From the NCBI GenBank assembly GCA_025934375.1, contig JAICYD010000012.1, positions 1-64,000 of the forward strand: a DNA stretch of 64,000 nucleotides. Reading direction: 5' to 3'. Below the pieces are notes generated by a model. It was not told where the DNA came from. It saw only the letters and a list, made by a program, of their open reading frames with translations, and did not search any database. Shown piece after piece: positions 17,748 to 27,448 of the stretch (position 1 is its first letter; each line of letters begins with the position of its first letter). Made by a program: the position numbers and the translations under genes. This DNA comes from Streptosporangiaceae bacterium (GTDB lineage Bacteria > Actinomycetota > Actinomycetes > Streptosporangiales > Streptosporangiaceae).

Positions 17748-19808
17748 CGCGAGCTCGGGGGCGAGCTCCGGCGGCCGGCGCTCGGCGGGGGTCAAGACGC
17801 CCAGCACTGACCGGACCGCCGCGGTGACCGGCTCCAGCTGCTCATCGGCCGGCAGCGACCGAGATGTCGGCGGGAGGAGGACGCTGGTGTCCATCGCCGC
17901 GGCGACGGCCCGCAGTTCGCCCGTCAACTGTCGCACGGCGTCCGGAGACGGCGGGGGCGCGCCCCGGCTGACCGCCACCACCGTCGCCGTCACCGCGTCC
18001 ATCAGCTCCTCCAGCCCGACGACGGCCGGCCATATTGCCGACGCGCGCCGCGACACCGCCGTCGGCTCGGACATGGTCCGCTGGTACTCGGCGCGCAGGT
18101 CCGACAGCGCCCGGGACGCCCGGCGCCGCAGCCGGGACCGCCACGGCGGCTGCCCGGGCCGCACCGGCTTCGCCTCGGCCGGCTTGACGCCGGCCCGGTC
18201 CGCCCACGCGGCGACCAGGGACTCATCGACGTAGTCGCAGATCACCCGCAGCGTGGCGGCGAACTTCCCCGGCAGGTGCGCCTGCCAGCTCACCGGCCAG
18301 GGCGCGTACCCGATGAGCAGCACCACCGCCGAGGCCAGCACCGTATCCAGGGCGCGGTCGCCCGCCAGCCGCCAGCCGGCGGGCGTCAGCAGGTCGATGA
18401 GCACCACGACGAGGGGAGTGAGGAAGACGGCGGACAACCCGAAGTTCCGCGACTTCCCGTACGGCAGCAGCGCCGCCAGGATCCCGAAGGGCACCAGCAG
18501 CCACGGGCCGAACGGCACCACGGCGAGGATCGCCGCGCCCAGCACCGCCCCGGCCACCGTGCCGCCCGCGCGCTGCAGCGCGCGGGCGAAGACCGAGCCG
18601 TAGTCAGGCTTAAGGATGACCGCGACGGTCAGTGGCACCCAGTAGGACCGTTCCAGCGGCAGCACCTCGCTGAGCACCGCCGCCACGCCCATGCAGGTCA
18701 TCAGCCGGATAGTGAACGTCCAGGCGATCCAGCCGCCGATGAACTGCTCCCACGCGTCCTGCGCGCGGGTCCGCCGCCGCTCCCAGCGGGAGACGGCCTT
18801 CATGGGCGTGGCGTTGGACGGCCCCCACTTCCCGGAGATCACCCGCGACAGGTCGACCATCGACTCGCGCAGCGCCAGCGCGCCGGGGCTGACCGACCAG
18901 TGCGGCGGGATGATCGGGAGCTCCCCGGGGCCAGGGTGGCTGTCGATCGCCTCGGCGAGCCGGTCAATGGTGTCAGTGACCCATGGCGGCGGCCGCTCCC
19001 CGGAGGCTCGCAGTGCCGTGCCCGCCTCGGCCATCGGGTGAGTGGCGTTCAAGATGGCCATAAGGTGCATCATCGGGCGCATCCGCCCGCCCGATGACGA
19101 GCGCACCGTGAGCAGCGCGTCGTAGGCGGCGTTCAGCGCCGCTGTAAGGTCGCGGCGCGCGGCGACGGTCCGGGGCGTGCCAATGGCCCGCAGTCCCTCG
19201 GCGAGGCCGTGGTAGACGTCCGCGACCAGCCGGCGCTCGGGTGACCGGGGGGACAGCAGCCACCCGGGCACCAGCAGGAGCAGCGCCCACGCGACCCCGG
19301 CAGCGAACCCCGCCGCGGTATGCCACCACGGTCGCAGCGCGCCGAGGGGACCGACCCCGAGTGAGGAGTAGACGACCAGCTGCAGCCCGGTCACCGACCC
19401 GACGCTGCCCAGCCGGGCCAAGATCGTGGATACCCCCGCGACAGTCACCAAGGCGATCACCGCGACCCACCCGCGCCCGTGGATCAGCGACCCAATCAGC
19501 AGGCCCGCGGCCCCGCCGCCGGCGGCGGCGGTGGCCACCCGCTTGACCCGCGACCGGTACGGGCCGCCCTGGTCGATCATGATGCTCATCAGGCCGCCCA
19601 TCGCGGGCAGCAGGGCCAGCGCCCGGTTCCCGGTCGCGATCCCGACCGCCAGCGGCACCCAGATCGCGATCACGGCCTGGGCCATGGCGCCCCACGGAAC
19701 GGGCACCTTCTTGGGCCGCATGACCTCGGCGAGCCAGTCCGGGACGGCGTCGGCCATCCAGGTAACGGCCGTCCGGCCACCGGGCACGCTCCTCACGTGT
19801 TCCTTCAT
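17700..19808 (-). CDS. FUSC-family membrane transporter
   Basis: About 702 residues with the FUSC/YccS-like layout used by aromatic-acid and fusaric-acid efflux proteins. A block of roughly five or six membrane segments (residues about 25-190) is followed by a cytoplasmic region, then a second block (about 375-520) with [46 protein letters not shown], the most conserved FUSC segment, and a long cytoplasmic C-terminus. It probably exports an aromatic or amphipathic compound; none can be named. I use ATG 19808; the frame is open to 19880, and neither start has a strong ribosome site. The last 48 bp run antisense to the kinase gene. Confidence 0.82.
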   Translation of the reverse strand: MKEHVRSVPGGRTAVTWMADAVPDWLAEVMRPKKVPVPWGAMAQAVIAIWVPLAVGIATGNRALALLPAMGGLMSIMIDQGGPYRSRVKRVATAAAGGGAAGLLIGSLIHGRGWVAVIALVTVAGVSTILARLGSVGSVTGLQLVVYSSLGVGPLGALRPWWHTAAGFAAGVAWALLLLVPGWLLSPRSPERRLVADVYHGLAEGLRAIGTPRTVAARRDLTAALNAAYDALLTVRSSSGGRMRPMMHLMAILNATHPMAEAGTALRASGERPPPWVTDTIDRLAEAIDSHPGPGELPIIPPHWSVSPGALALRESMVDLSRVISGKWGPSNATPMKAVSRWERRRTRAQDAWEQFIGGWIAWTFTIRLMTCMGVAAVLSEVLPLERSYWVPLTVAVILKPDYGSVFARALQRAGGTVAGAVLGAAILAVVPFGPWLLVPFGILAALLPYGKSRNFGLSAVFLTPLVVVLIDLLTPAGWRLAGDRALDTVLASAVVLLIGYAPWPVSWQAHLPGKFAATLRVICDYVDESLVAAWADRAGVKPAEAKPVRPGQPPWRSRLRRRASRALSDLRAEYQRTMSEPTAVSRRASAIWPAVVGLEELMDAVTATVVAVSRGAPPPSPDAVRQLTGELRAVAAAMDTSVLLPPTSRSLPADEQLEPVTAAVRSVLGVLTPAERRPPELAPELALEPGLQRDDGWRAGR

Positions 19809-19907
19809 ACCTTGCGCCCGTGCCCGCCGTGAATGACCCTCCCCGCACGAGGCGATCACCCGGGCATCAGCAATCAACATCGGGGGCCCCGTCGGCGTCT
19901 TAGTGAT

Positions 19908-20924
19908 ATGGGACGGATTACTCGCCAGATCATCGCGGGCGGTGCCCCCGCCGCCTGCCTGGCGCTCGCGCTGGCGCTGGCGCTCGCCACGAGCGCTTGC
20001 GGGACCATGCAGGCCGGGACGCCTCGCGGCGCCCAGGCGCCGGCCAGCTCACGGCCGGCCACCCCCACGCTCGCGCGGCAGGAGCAGCAGGCCCGGACCG
20101 ACACGGCCGCGGTCCTGGCATCGTTCGCGCCACCGCCGGGGGCGGTACGGCTGTCTCGCGCACCCGGCGGCGTCGGCAGAGTGCTCGATTACGCGGAGGG
20201 CTACCCGGGCGTCGTGCACCTGATCGACGACGCGGCGTGGTGGCGGGTCCCCGGGACGCCGTTGGGCGTGCTGGCCTATGCGAAGGCGCACCTGCCGGCC
20301 CGGTTCAAGCTCAGGGGGACGAGCTGGGGTGCGATCCCGGCCGCCGATCAGCGTGGCCCTGACATGCCGGGCGTGCCGCCGAATCCCTACCAGCGCGCTG
20401 GCTACGAATTCGACGTGCAGGGCGGCCTGCCTTCCCTGGAGATAGCGCAGCTGCTGGTGGACGCGGCGCGCAGCCCGTCCGGGCAGACCTACGTCCGGGT
20501 TGACGCGCAGCTGGCCTGGACTCCGGCGCGGTCGCCGTCCGAGGTGGTGCCCGCCGCCGCGAAGGTCATCACTATCACCGCGCAGCCCGACATGAACGCC
20601 CCGCGCGACATCCCGGCCCCGGTCACCGTCACCGACCCGGCCAAGGTCGCTAAGATCATCGCGCTGCTGGACAGCCTGACCATCGATTCCTCCGGGGTCC
20701 ATGGATGCATGGCCGAAACCGGCCGGGGGATCTCGCTGGCGTTCCTCGCCAAAGTCGGCGGCCTGGCGCTCGCCACCGCTGGGGAGACCATCCCGACCTG
20801 CCACGGCGTGACCTTCGCGATCGGCGGCCGCCCGCAGCCAGCCCTCGCCGACAACGCCTCGTTCGCGCAGAAGGCGCTGGACATCGCCGGGGCGAAATGG
20901 CGCGGCTGGAATATGTCCCGATAG
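19908..20924 (+). CDS. Exported protein, probable lipoprotein, unknown function
   Basis: 338 residues. It has a basic N-terminus (MGRITRQ) and a long Ala/Leu hydrophobic run, then TSAC, a slightly atypical lipobox with Cys31. The mature part has no motif I recognise. Two segments (PAAAKVITITAQPDMN and VTDPAKVAKIIALLDSL) look like the beta-alpha pieces of small surface lipoproteins of actinomycetes. I start at ATG 19908 because the frame upstream adds no signal-like sequence. It is divergent from the FUSC gene across about 100 bp. Confidence 0.6.
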   Translation: MGRITRQIIAGGAPAACLALALALALATSACGTMQAGTPRGAQAPASSRPATPTLARQEQQARTDTAAVLASFAPPPGAVRLSRAPGGVGRVLDYAEGYPGVVHLIDDAAWWRVPGTPLGVLAYAKAHLPARFKLRGTSWGAIPAADQRGPDMPGVPPNPYQRAGYEFDVQGGLPSLEIAQLLVDAARSPSGQTYVRVDAQLAWTPARSPSEVVPAAAKVITITAQPDMNAPRDIPAPVTVTDPAKVAKIIALLDSLTIDSSGVHGCMAETGRGISLAFLAKVGGLALATAGETIPTCHGVTFAIGGRPQPALADNASFAQKALDIAGAKWRGWNMSR

Positions 20925-21055
20925 CAGATCGCCTACTGGGGGAGCGGGCAGGCCTGGCTGACGCAGCCCTGCCCGGCCGGGACCGAACCCAGTGGAGGCA
21001 GGTACATTGCCGGACCGGACGGCAGCGTACGGGCCTGTGCTGTAGAAATTTGGCC

Positions 21056-21460
21056 ATGAAGCATCTGATCGGAATCGTCGTGTCCGCCGTGGCACTGGGC
21101 ATTGCGGCCTGGCTGGTGCCCGGGATCATCGTCGGGGGCTATCACCTGTCGGGCGACGGCTACGTCGCCCCCACCAGTGTCTCCAAGGCGGTCACGCTGC
21201 TGGCTGTCGCGGTGATCTTCGGCGTGATCAACACGATACTCAAGCCGGTCATCAAGACGCTCGGCTGCGGGTTCTACGTGCTGACCCTGGGGCTGGTCGC
21301 GATCGTGGTCAACGGCCTGCTGCTGTGGCTGGTCAGCTACCTCGCCGGCGACCTGAAGCTGCCGTTCCACATCACCGGCTTCGTCGCCGCCGTGGAAGGC
21401 GCGCTCATAGTAGGCATCGTGAGCTGGGGCCTGCACCTGATCATCGGTGACGATCGGTAA
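21056..21460 (+). CDS. Phage-holin-4 superfamily (YvlD-type) membrane protein
   Basis: 134 residues with four hydrophobic segments. The pattern FGVINTILKPVIKTLGCGFYVLTLGLVAIVVNGLLLWLVSYLAG is the hallmark of the Phage_holin_4_2 / YvlD family of small bacterial membrane proteins, whose role is unknown. It is not evidence for a prophage; no other phage gene is nearby. ATG 21056 begins the first membrane segment. The stop codon lies inside the first unit of a 17-bp tandem repeat. Confidence 0.8.
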   Translation: MKHLIGIVVSAVALGIAAWLVPGIIVGGYHLSGDGYVAPTSVSKAVTLLAVAVIFGVINTILKPVIKTLGCGFYVLTLGLVAIVVNGLLLWLVSYLAGDLKLPFHITGFVAAVEGALIVGIVSWGLHLIIGDDR

Positions 21461-21515
21461 GCACGGTGTACCGGTAAGCATGGTGTACCGGTAAGCATGG
21501 TGTACCGGTAAGCAC
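21456..21515 (+). repeat. 17-bp tandem repeat at the end of the holin-like gene
   Basis: The unit GGTAAGCAYGGTGTACC occurs three times (21456, 21473, 21490) with a decayed fourth copy from 21507. The TAA in the first unit is the stop codon of the upstream gene. Confidence 0.9.
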
Positions 21516-21646
21516 AGCGCGTGGGCCAGCACGGTTTCCTAGGCCCTAGACTTACTTAGTCCCGTCCATCGTAGACTTCTCCGCGTTTCAATCGCGCAGG
21601 TGCGCGAACGCTGAGGTTCCCAATTCGCTGTGGAGTTGACGTCGCC

Positions 21647-23068
21647 GTGAAGACCGCCGTCGAAGAGCTGAGCCCGACCAAAGTCCGGCTGAGCGTCGAA
21701 GTCCCCTTCGAGGAGCTCAAGCCGAGCCTTGACAAGGCTTACCGCGAGGTGGCCAAGCAGGCGCGCATCCCCGGCTTCCGCCCTGGGAAGGTTCCGCCCC
21801 GCGTCATTGACATGCGCATCGGCCGGGGGGCGGTGCTGAGCGAGGCGGTCAACGACGCGCTGCCCGAGCTGTACTCCAAGGCCGTGCAGGAGGCCGAGGT
21901 GTTCACGCTCGGCAGCCCGGACGTGGAGATCACCGAGCTTGAGGACGGCAAGGAGCTCACGTTCACCGCTGAGGTCGAGGTGCGGCCCAAGTTCGAGCTG
22001 CCCGACCTGTCCACGCTGTCGGTGACAGTGGACAACGCCGTCGTCACCCCGGACGACGTGGAGGCCTACCTGGACTCGCTGCGTGAGCGGTTCGGCTCGC
22101 TGAAGGCCGCCCAGCGCCCGGCCGAGAGCGGCGACTACACCACGATCGACCTGTCGGCGACCGCAGGCGGCGAGGCGGTCGAGGACGCGCAGGCGAGCGG
22201 GCTGTCTTACCAGGTCGGCAGCGGCTCGCTGCTCGACGGCCTCGACGACGCGATTACCGGCCTGTCGGCGGGCGACACCGCGACGTTCACCACGACGCTG
22301 GCCGGCGGTGACCACGAGGGCGAGGAAGCCGAGGTCACGGTGACCGTGCAGAGCGTCAAGGTCAAGGAGCTGCCCGACCTCGACGACGACTTCGCCCAGC
22401 TGGCCAGCGAGTTCGACACCCTGGGCGAGCTGCGCGCCGACACCCGCAAGCAGCTGGAGCGGTCCAAGCTGATGCAGCAGGCCGCCCAGGCCCGCGACAA
22501 GGCCATCGACGCGCTGCTGACGGCCGTGGACATCCCGCTGCCGGAGAAGTACGTCGAGCACGAGCAGGAGCACCTGCGTGAGTCCGTCGGCCAGCAGGTC
22601 GAGCGGCTGCGCGTGACGCTGGATGATTACCTCACGATGATCGGCAAGACCGCCGAGGAGCACGAGGCCGAGATCGTCGAGCAGTCGCAGCGCGGCGTGA
22701 AGAGCGGCTTCATCCTGGACAAGATCGCCAGCGACCAGGAGATCGGCGTCGACCAGAACGAGCTGTCGTACTTCATCGCCGACCAGGCGCAGCGGATGGG
22801 CGTGCCGGTCGACTACCTGGCCCAGCAGCTCGTGGACTCCGGCCAGGTCGGCTCGGCGGTCACCGAGGTACGCCGGGGCAAGGCCGCGTCGCTGATCGCC
22901 GAGAAGGTCAAGGTGACCGACGAGGCCGGCAACCCCGTTGACGTGAAGGCCCAGGTCGAGTCGCTCATCGCGGCCCAGCAAGCCGATCTCGAAGCCGCGG
23001 GCGACGCCGAGACCCCCGCCGCCGACGAGGCCGACGAGGCCGACGAGGCCGAGGCGGACGCGGAGTAA
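21647..23068 (+). CDS. tig: Trigger factor
   Basis: Ribosome-associated folding chaperone with peptidyl-prolyl isomerase activity, 473 residues. The N-terminal ribosome-binding domain has the docking signature GFRPGKVP near residues 42-49. An FKBP-type domain covers about 155-245 (GDYTTIDLSATAGGE to SVKVKELPDLDDDFA). The helical C-terminal cradle follows, and the protein ends in an acidic DEADEADEAEADAE tail typical of actinobacteria. The GTG start at 21647 follows a GGAG about eleven bases upstream. It precedes clpP1-clpP2-clpX, the classical arrangement, but a 444-bp gap with several hairpins separates them. Confidence 0.97.
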   Translation: MKTAVEELSPTKVRLSVEVPFEELKPSLDKAYREVAKQARIPGFRPGKVPPRVIDMRIGRGAVLSEAVNDALPELYSKAVQEAEVFTLGSPDVEITELEDGKELTFTAEVEVRPKFELPDLSTLSVTVDNAVVTPDDVEAYLDSLRERFGSLKAAQRPAESGDYTTIDLSATAGGEAVEDAQASGLSYQVGSGSLLDGLDDAITGLSAGDTATFTTTLAGGDHEGEEAEVTVTVQSVKVKELPDLDDDFAQLASEFDTLGELRADTRKQLERSKLMQQAAQARDKAIDALLTAVDIPLPEKYVEHEQEHLRESVGQQVERLRVTLDDYLTMIGKTAEEHEAEIVEQSQRGVKSGFILDKIASDQEIGVDQNELSYFIADQAQRMGVPVDYLAQQLVDSGQVGSAVTEVRRGKAASLIAEKVKVTDEAGNPVDVKAQVESLIAAQQADLEAAGDAETPAADEADEADEAEADAE

Positions 23069-23079
23069 GCCCGGAAGCT

Positions 23080-23128
23080 CTGGGGGCGCGCCTGTTTATT
23101 GGCGGGGTGTGCTGGCGCGCCATCCCAG
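23080..23128 (+). terminator. Probable tig terminator
   Basis: CTGGG plus GCGCGCC pairs with GGCGCGCC-AT-CCCAG around a 20-base loop, starting 11 bases after the tig stop. It has a bulge and no T tract, so the call is moderate. Confidence 0.45.
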
Positions 23129-23198
23129 GTGGGCGATTTTACCCGATATGATCAGTTATGTCGCATGCGCGGCGGCGGGGGATGGCGGTGGAAGTCGT

Positions 23199-23246
23199 AT
23201 ATGTTTGGGTTTTCCGGTGTTATCACACCGGAAAACCCAAACATAT
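23199..23246. repeat. 48-bp perfect palindrome, copy 1
   Basis: Two exact 22-base arms beginning ATATGTTTGGG and ending CCCAAACATAT flank the loop TATC. It is AT-richer at its ends than anything nearby. A second element of the same length and layout lies at 62600-62647 and differs by paired substitutions that keep every base pair. Confidence 0.95.
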
Positions 23247-23274
23247 TAGCGAGCGACGTGGTCTCCTGTATCGA

Positions 23275-23313
23275 AGCGGGCATTCCGGGCAAGCCTGACC
23301 GGGAATGCCCGCT
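23275..23313. repeat. 12-bp inverted repeat upstream of clpP1
   Basis: AGCGGGCATTCC and its exact complement flank a 15-base loop. Its role is unknown; it could be a second terminator stem after tig. Confidence 0.7.
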
Positions 23314-23512
23314 CGCGATGAAGCTGACGATAGGACGGTCGGCTTGCCACGTTTGCCATCGCGTTATCCGCGGCAGAACGGCTTTTGTCCCACCACGAAG
23401 AGCGCAACGACGTGCGCCCCTAGCGAACAGGCGCCGCCAGCGGACCAGTTAGCCCCGTGGTGGCGTTAGATTCCTCTCAACGACACCCGAAGTGACCGGA
23501 GCAGGTGAACAC

Positions 23513-24130
23513 GTGACACAGCCTCTGCCCGTTGCCAGGACAGCGAGCCCTGACGCCCCCGTGATCCCGGGGGACCAGCTCTTCCAGCGGCTGCTGCGGC
23601 ACCGCATCGTCTTCCTTGGCCAGCAGGTGGACGACGACATCGCCAACCGGATCTGCGCCGAGATCCTGCTGCTGTCCGCCGAGGATTCCAAGCGAGACAT
23701 CCACCTGTACATCAACTCGCCCGGCGGGTCGGTGTACTCAGGCCTGGCGATCTACGACGTGATGCAGTTCGTGCCGAACGACGTGTCCACGTACGCGATG
23801 GGCATGGCGGCCTCGATGGGGCAGTTCCTCCTCACGGCCGGCGCGCCTGGCAAGCGCTACGCGCTGCCGCACGCCACGATCTTGATGCACCAGCCGTCTG
23901 GCGGTATCGGCGGCACCGCCTCCGACATCCGGATCCAGGCTGAGCAGATGCTCTACGTGAAGAAGACGCTGTTCGAGCGCACCGCTTTCCACACCGGCCA
24001 GTCCGTCGAGCAGATCGAGAAGGACGCCGACCGCGACCGCTGGTACACCGCCGAGGAGGCCAGGGACTACGGGTTCGTGGACCACGTGACCCGCAGCGCC
24101 CTCGAAGTCCCGGCCGGCGTGGGCGCTTGA
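23513..24130 (+). CDS. clpP1: ATP-dependent Clp protease proteolytic subunit (ClpP1)
   Basis: Serine protease subunit of the cytosolic Clp complex, 205 residues. The catalytic triad is Ser101 (MAASMG), His126 (LMHQP) and Asp175 (DRDRW). The [17 protein letters not shown] strand-loop is conserved. GTG 23513 is chosen because GGAGCAGG precedes it by seven bases; GTG 23492 is in frame. clpP2 follows 29 bp downstream. Actinobacterial ClpP1 and ClpP2 form a mixed tetradecamer, so both genes are expected to be needed together. Confidence 0.96.
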   Translation: MTQPLPVARTASPDAPVIPGDQLFQRLLRHRIVFLGQQVDDDIANRICAEILLLSAEDSKRDIHLYINSPGGSVYSGLAIYDVMQFVPNDVSTYAMGMAASMGQFLLTAGAPGKRYALPHATILMHQPSGGIGGTASDIRIQAEQMLYVKKTLFERTAFHTGQSVEQIEKDADRDRWYTAEEARDYGFVDHVTRSALEVPAGVGA

Positions 24131-24159
24131 GTCCCCAAGGCAGAAAGGAAGCCAACGCG

Positions 24160-24834
24160 ATGAATCCGCGGCTATCGCTCGGGGGGATGATCCCCCCTGC
24201 CCCCCAGAGCCGGTACGTGCTGCCGTCCTTCGTCGAGCGGACCTCGTACGGGATCAAGGAGATGAACCCGTACAACAAGCTCTTCGAGGAGCGGATCATC
24301 TTCCTGGGCGTCCAGATCGATGACGCCTCGGCCAACGATGTCATGGCGCAGTTGCTCACGCTGGAGGCCATCGACCCCGACCGTGAGATCACGATGTACA
24401 TCAACTCGCCCGGCGGGTCGATGACGTCCATGATGGCCATCTATGACACGATGCAGTTCATCCAGCCGGAGATCACTACCTGCTGCATTGGCCAGGCGGC
24501 CAGCGCGGCGGCGGTCCTGCTGGCGGCGGGCACCAAGGGCAAGCGGCTCGCGCTGCCCAACTCGCGCATCCTGATCCACCAGCCCGCCACTGAGGGCGGC
24601 TACGGGCAGTCCTCTGACATGGAGATCCAGGCCCGCGAGATCCTGCGGATGCGGACCGCCATGGAGGTCATCCTGGCCCGCCACAGCGGCAAGGACGAGG
24701 AGGTCGTGCGGCGTGACATCGAGCGCGACAAGTTCCTCACCGCCGAGGATGCCAAGGAATACGGGATGATCGATGAGGTGCTGACGACGCTAAAGCGTGG
24801 GTCGGAGCGCGTTCCCGAGGTAGTGTCGTCGTAA
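24160..24834 (+). CDS. clpP2: ATP-dependent Clp protease proteolytic subunit (ClpP2)
   Basis: Second ClpP subunit, 224 residues, with triad Ser115 (QAASAA), His140 (LIHQPA) and Asp190 (ERDKF). It carries the N-terminal extension usual for ClpP2 ([25 protein letters not shown]), which includes the pore loop. ATG 24160 has GAAAGGA about ten bases upstream. It is co-oriented with and close to clpP1. The clpX gene begins 133 bp later, probably the same transcription unit. Confidence 0.96.
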   Translation: MNPRLSLGGMIPPAPQSRYVLPSFVERTSYGIKEMNPYNKLFEERIIFLGVQIDDASANDVMAQLLTLEAIDPDREITMYINSPGGSMTSMMAIYDTMQFIQPEITTCCIGQAASAAAVLLAAGTKGKRLALPNSRILIHQPATEGGYGQSSDMEIQAREILRMRTAMEVILARHSGKDEEVVRRDIERDKFLTAEDAKEYGMIDEVLTTLKRGSERVPEVVSS

Positions 24835-24967
24835 GCGGGAGGGTTTGACCTCTTCCCTACCAGGCCGCCGAGGGGGTTTGATTGGTCCATCGGACCCCCG
24901 AAGGCGGTACCGTCAGTATGGCAAGGGCTTGATGGCTGAGCTTGGCCTCATGCAAAGGAGAACCTGG

Positions 24968-26242
24968 GTGGCACGCATCGGTGACGGTGGCGACCTGCTG
25001 AAGTGCTCGTTCTGCGGTAAGAGCCAAAAGCAGGTCAAGAAGCTCATCGCCGGACCTGGCGTGTACATCTGCGACGAGTGCATCGATCTCTGCAACGAGA
25101 TCATCGAGGAGGAGCTCTCCGAGCCGTCCGATATCAAGTGGGACAGCCTGCCCAAGCCGCGCGAGATCTACGAGTTCCTCGACGCGTACGTGATCGGGCA
25201 GGACAAGGCCAAGAAGGCGCTCTCCGTCGCGGTGTACAACCACTACAAGCGCATCCAGTCCGGCACCGACCGGCCGGGTGACGACGGCGTGGAGCTGGCC
25301 AAGTCCAACATCTTGCTGCTGGGCCCGACGGGGTCGGGCAAGACGCTGCTGGCGCAGACGCTCGCCCGCCTGCTGAACGTCCCGTTCGCGATCGCGGACG
25401 CCACCGCCCTCACCGAGGCGGGCTACGTTGGCGAGGACGTCGAGAACATCCTGCTCAAGCTGATCCAGGCCGCTGACTACGACGTCAAGAAGGCCGAGAC
25501 CGGGATCATCTACATCGACGAGATCGACAAGATTGCCCGCAAGAGCGAGAACCCGTCGATCACCCGGGACGTTTCCGGCGAGGGCGTGCAGCAGGCGCTG
25601 CTGAAGATCCTGGAAGGCACCACCGCCAGCGTGCCGCCGCAGGGCGGCCGCAAGCACCCGCACCAGGAGTTCATCCAGATCGACACCACGAACGTGCTGT
25701 TCATCTGCGGTGGGGCGTTCGCGGGCCTGGAGAAGATCATCGAGTCGCGGTCAGGCAACAACGGCATCGGCTTCAACGGCGTGCTCCGCGTCCGCAGCAA
25801 GGCGATCACCGACGACGCCTTCGGCGAGGTGATGCCGGAGGACCTGCTGAAGTTCGGCATGATCCCCGAGTTCGTCGGCCGGCTGCCGGTCATCACCAGC
25901 GTGCACAACCTGGACCGTGAGGCGCTCATCCAGATCCTCACCGAGCCCCGCAACGCCCTGGTCAAGCAGTACAAACGACTATTCGAGCTGGACGGCGTGG
26001 ACCTGGAGTTCACCCCGGAGGCGCTCGAAGCGGTCGCCGACCAGGCGAACCTGCGCGGCACCGGCGCCCGCGGGCTGCGCGCGATCATGGAAGAGGTCCT
26101 GCTCTCGGTCATGTACGAGGTGCCGAGCCGCAAGGACGTCGAGCGCGTGGTGATCACCCGCGAGGTCGTGCTGGAGAACGTTAACCCCACCCTCGTCCCA
26201 CGCGATGTCTCGCGTCGCACGCCTCGCGAGAAGTCCGCGTAA
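24968..26242 (+). CDS. clpX: ATP-dependent Clp protease ATP-binding subunit ClpX
   Basis: AAA+ unfoldase that feeds substrates to ClpP, 424 residues. The zinc-binding domain has Cys13, Cys16, Cys35 and Cys38. Walker A GPTGSGKT is at about 119-126, Walker B IIYIDEID follows, and the pore loop region and sensor-2 RGLRAIMEE are intact. The start is GTG 24968 with AAGGAG seven bases upstream; earlier in-frame codons lack conservation. The ClpP-binding IGF-type loop (NNGIGFNG) is present. Confidence 0.97.
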   Translation: MARIGDGGDLLKCSFCGKSQKQVKKLIAGPGVYICDECIDLCNEIIEEELSEPSDIKWDSLPKPREIYEFLDAYVIGQDKAKKALSVAVYNHYKRIQSGTDRPGDDGVELAKSNILLLGPTGSGKTLLAQTLARLLNVPFAIADATALTEAGYVGEDVENILLKLIQAADYDVKKAETGIIYIDEIDKIARKSENPSITRDVSGEGVQQALLKILEGTTASVPPQGGRKHPHQEFIQIDTTNVLFICGGAFAGLEKIIESRSGNNGIGFNGVLRVRSKAITDDAFGEVMPEDLLKFGMIPEFVGRLPVITSVHNLDREALIQILTEPRNALVKQYKRLFELDGVDLEFTPEALEAVADQANLRGTGARGLRAIMEEVLLSVMYEVPSRKDVERVVITREVVLENVNPTLVPRDVSRRTPREKSA

Positions 26243-26369
26243 TCACCGTTTGGTCACTAGCGTCCCCGGTTTGCCCGGTAGCCCCTCGTAGCCTGGTTGG
26301 TCCCCGGTAGTCTTCTGGGGAATTGGCCAGGTTACGCGGTTAAGCGGTTGTTAAAAGGGGCTTCGTGTC

Positions 26370-27263
26370 ATGAGTGGTTGGAGTCCGTCGAAACCACCAT
26401 GGGAGACATCGGACCATCCGGTGCTCCCGTCAGATGATTCGTATCACGGCAGACGGCAAGGCGCGCGAGTCATCATCAAGCCGCACGCTGAAACGCGCGG
26501 GTCGCGTCCCCGCCGGGCCTACGAGCCGGCCCCGGAGACCAGCCGGGGCGCGGCGCTCGCCGGCGTGCTGTTCGGCCTGGCCGCGTCCGTTGGCCTCGTC
26601 TACGGCGCGGTGCAGCTAACCCACGTCACCTGGGGGGAACCGCCGCCCGCCCCGGTCGCCGCGCCCGCGAGCACACCCGCCGCCAGCCCCTCGGCCAGCC
26701 CTAACGACACCGGTGCGGCGCCCGCTGCCACCCCAACCGCCGCGACCGGTGGCGAGGGCCTGGGGAGCGGACAGGCATGGGCCATGACCGCCCCTTCCAC
26801 CGCGGGCGGGTACGTCAAGCACACGCCCATGCCCAGCGGCATGCTGGCCACCGGGACCGCCAACGCGACCGCGCTCATGCAGGCGGTCGTCTTGTCCGGC
26901 GGCAAGCCGGACGGGGGAGCCACGTCGCCGAAGTTCGTCTCCGCGGACTACCTGGTGCCCGGGAACCAGGCGATCGGCTATGTCGGGTTCACCGGGAAGT
27001 TCACCCCGGCCTCGGTGATGGACGCCCTCGGCAAGATCGCCAACAACGTGGCGCCTGCGCCCGCCGGGCCGCACGGCGGCCAGCTGGCCTGCGGGACCAT
27101 GAGCGCCAACTCCGGGCCGAGCGGCACGGTGTGCGCGTGGGCGACCACGACCAGCATGGGCATGGTCGGGTTCTTCGGCGGCGGGCAGCCGGAGCACGTC
27201 ACCGGCGCCAAGGCCGGCGATGACGTCGTCAAGCTTCGCGGTGACGTCGAAACTTCCACGTAG
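26370..27263 (+). CDS. Single-pass membrane protein with Pro/Ala-rich linker, unknown function
   Basis: 297 residues. A cytoplasmic N-terminus rich in Arg, Ser and Pro is followed by one membrane segment at about 58-80 (AALAGVLFGLAASVGLVYGAVQL), a 50-residue Pro/Ala/Ser/Thr linker, and an extracytoplasmic domain of about 150 residues. Near the end, MGMVGFFGGGQPEHVTG and a preceding QLACGTMSANSGPSGTVCAWAT may contain a disulfide pair. It belongs to no family I can name; similar proteins are common beside clpX-valS in actinomycetes. The ATG at 26370 follows an AT-richer 127-bp gap. Confidence 0.65.
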   Translation: MSGWSPSKPPWETSDHPVLPSDDSYHGRRQGARVIIKPHAETRGSRPRRAYEPAPETSRGAALAGVLFGLAASVGLVYGAVQLTHVTWGEPPPAPVAAPASTPAASPSASPNDTGAAPAATPTAATGGEGLGSGQAWAMTAPSTAGGYVKHTPMPSGMLATGTANATALMQAVVLSGGKPDGGATSPKFVSADYLVPGNQAIGYVGFTGKFTPASVMDALGKIANNVAPAPAGPHGGQLACGTMSANSGPSGTVCAWATTTSMGMVGFFGGGQPEHVTGAKAGDDVVKLRGDVETST

Positions 27264-27271
27264 GAGCTCTC

Positions 27272-27306
27272 AGCGGGGATCCCGGGGGGTCGTTCCCCGG
27301 GCAAGC
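27272..27306 (+). repeat. GC-rich short repeat, copy A
   Basis: GCGGGGATCCCGGGGGGTCG then TTCCCCGGG resembles four other copies in the window (consensus GGGGGGTCCGGGGGRTCG then CCCCCGGG). It lies in the gap before valS and can fold as a 7-bp stem. Confidence 0.7.
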
Positions 27307-27448
27307 ACCTGCGCGGGAGGAGCTGTTGTTCGGCAGCCGCGGTTCCAGCCCACAGCCACTGTGACTCACCAGGCGCCTGACCAGCCATGGCGAGCGGAGC
27401 GAGCCATCGATTCCCGCCTCCGTTACCAAATCCGTAAACTTTCATCTC

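Larger units (their letters stand above)
23069..23512. other. 444-bp tig-clpP1 intergenic region with three inverted repeats
   Basis: No gene is seen. In order it holds an imperfect stem just after tig, a perfect 48-bp palindrome at 23199-23246, and a 12-bp stem at 23275-23313. The clpP1 promoter should lie in the last 150 bp; I cannot point to a ClgR-type operator with confidence. Confidence 0.5.

Noticed and set aside
21056..21460. Prophage signal from the holin-like gene
   Set aside because: The YvlD-type holin-4 superfamily is widespread in chromosomes, and no other phage gene is nearby.
24870..24910. A possible sixth copy of the GC-rich repeat upstream of clpX
   Set aside because: GGGGGT and ACCCCCG flank an unrelated middle; the match is too short to count as a member without a genome-wide profile.
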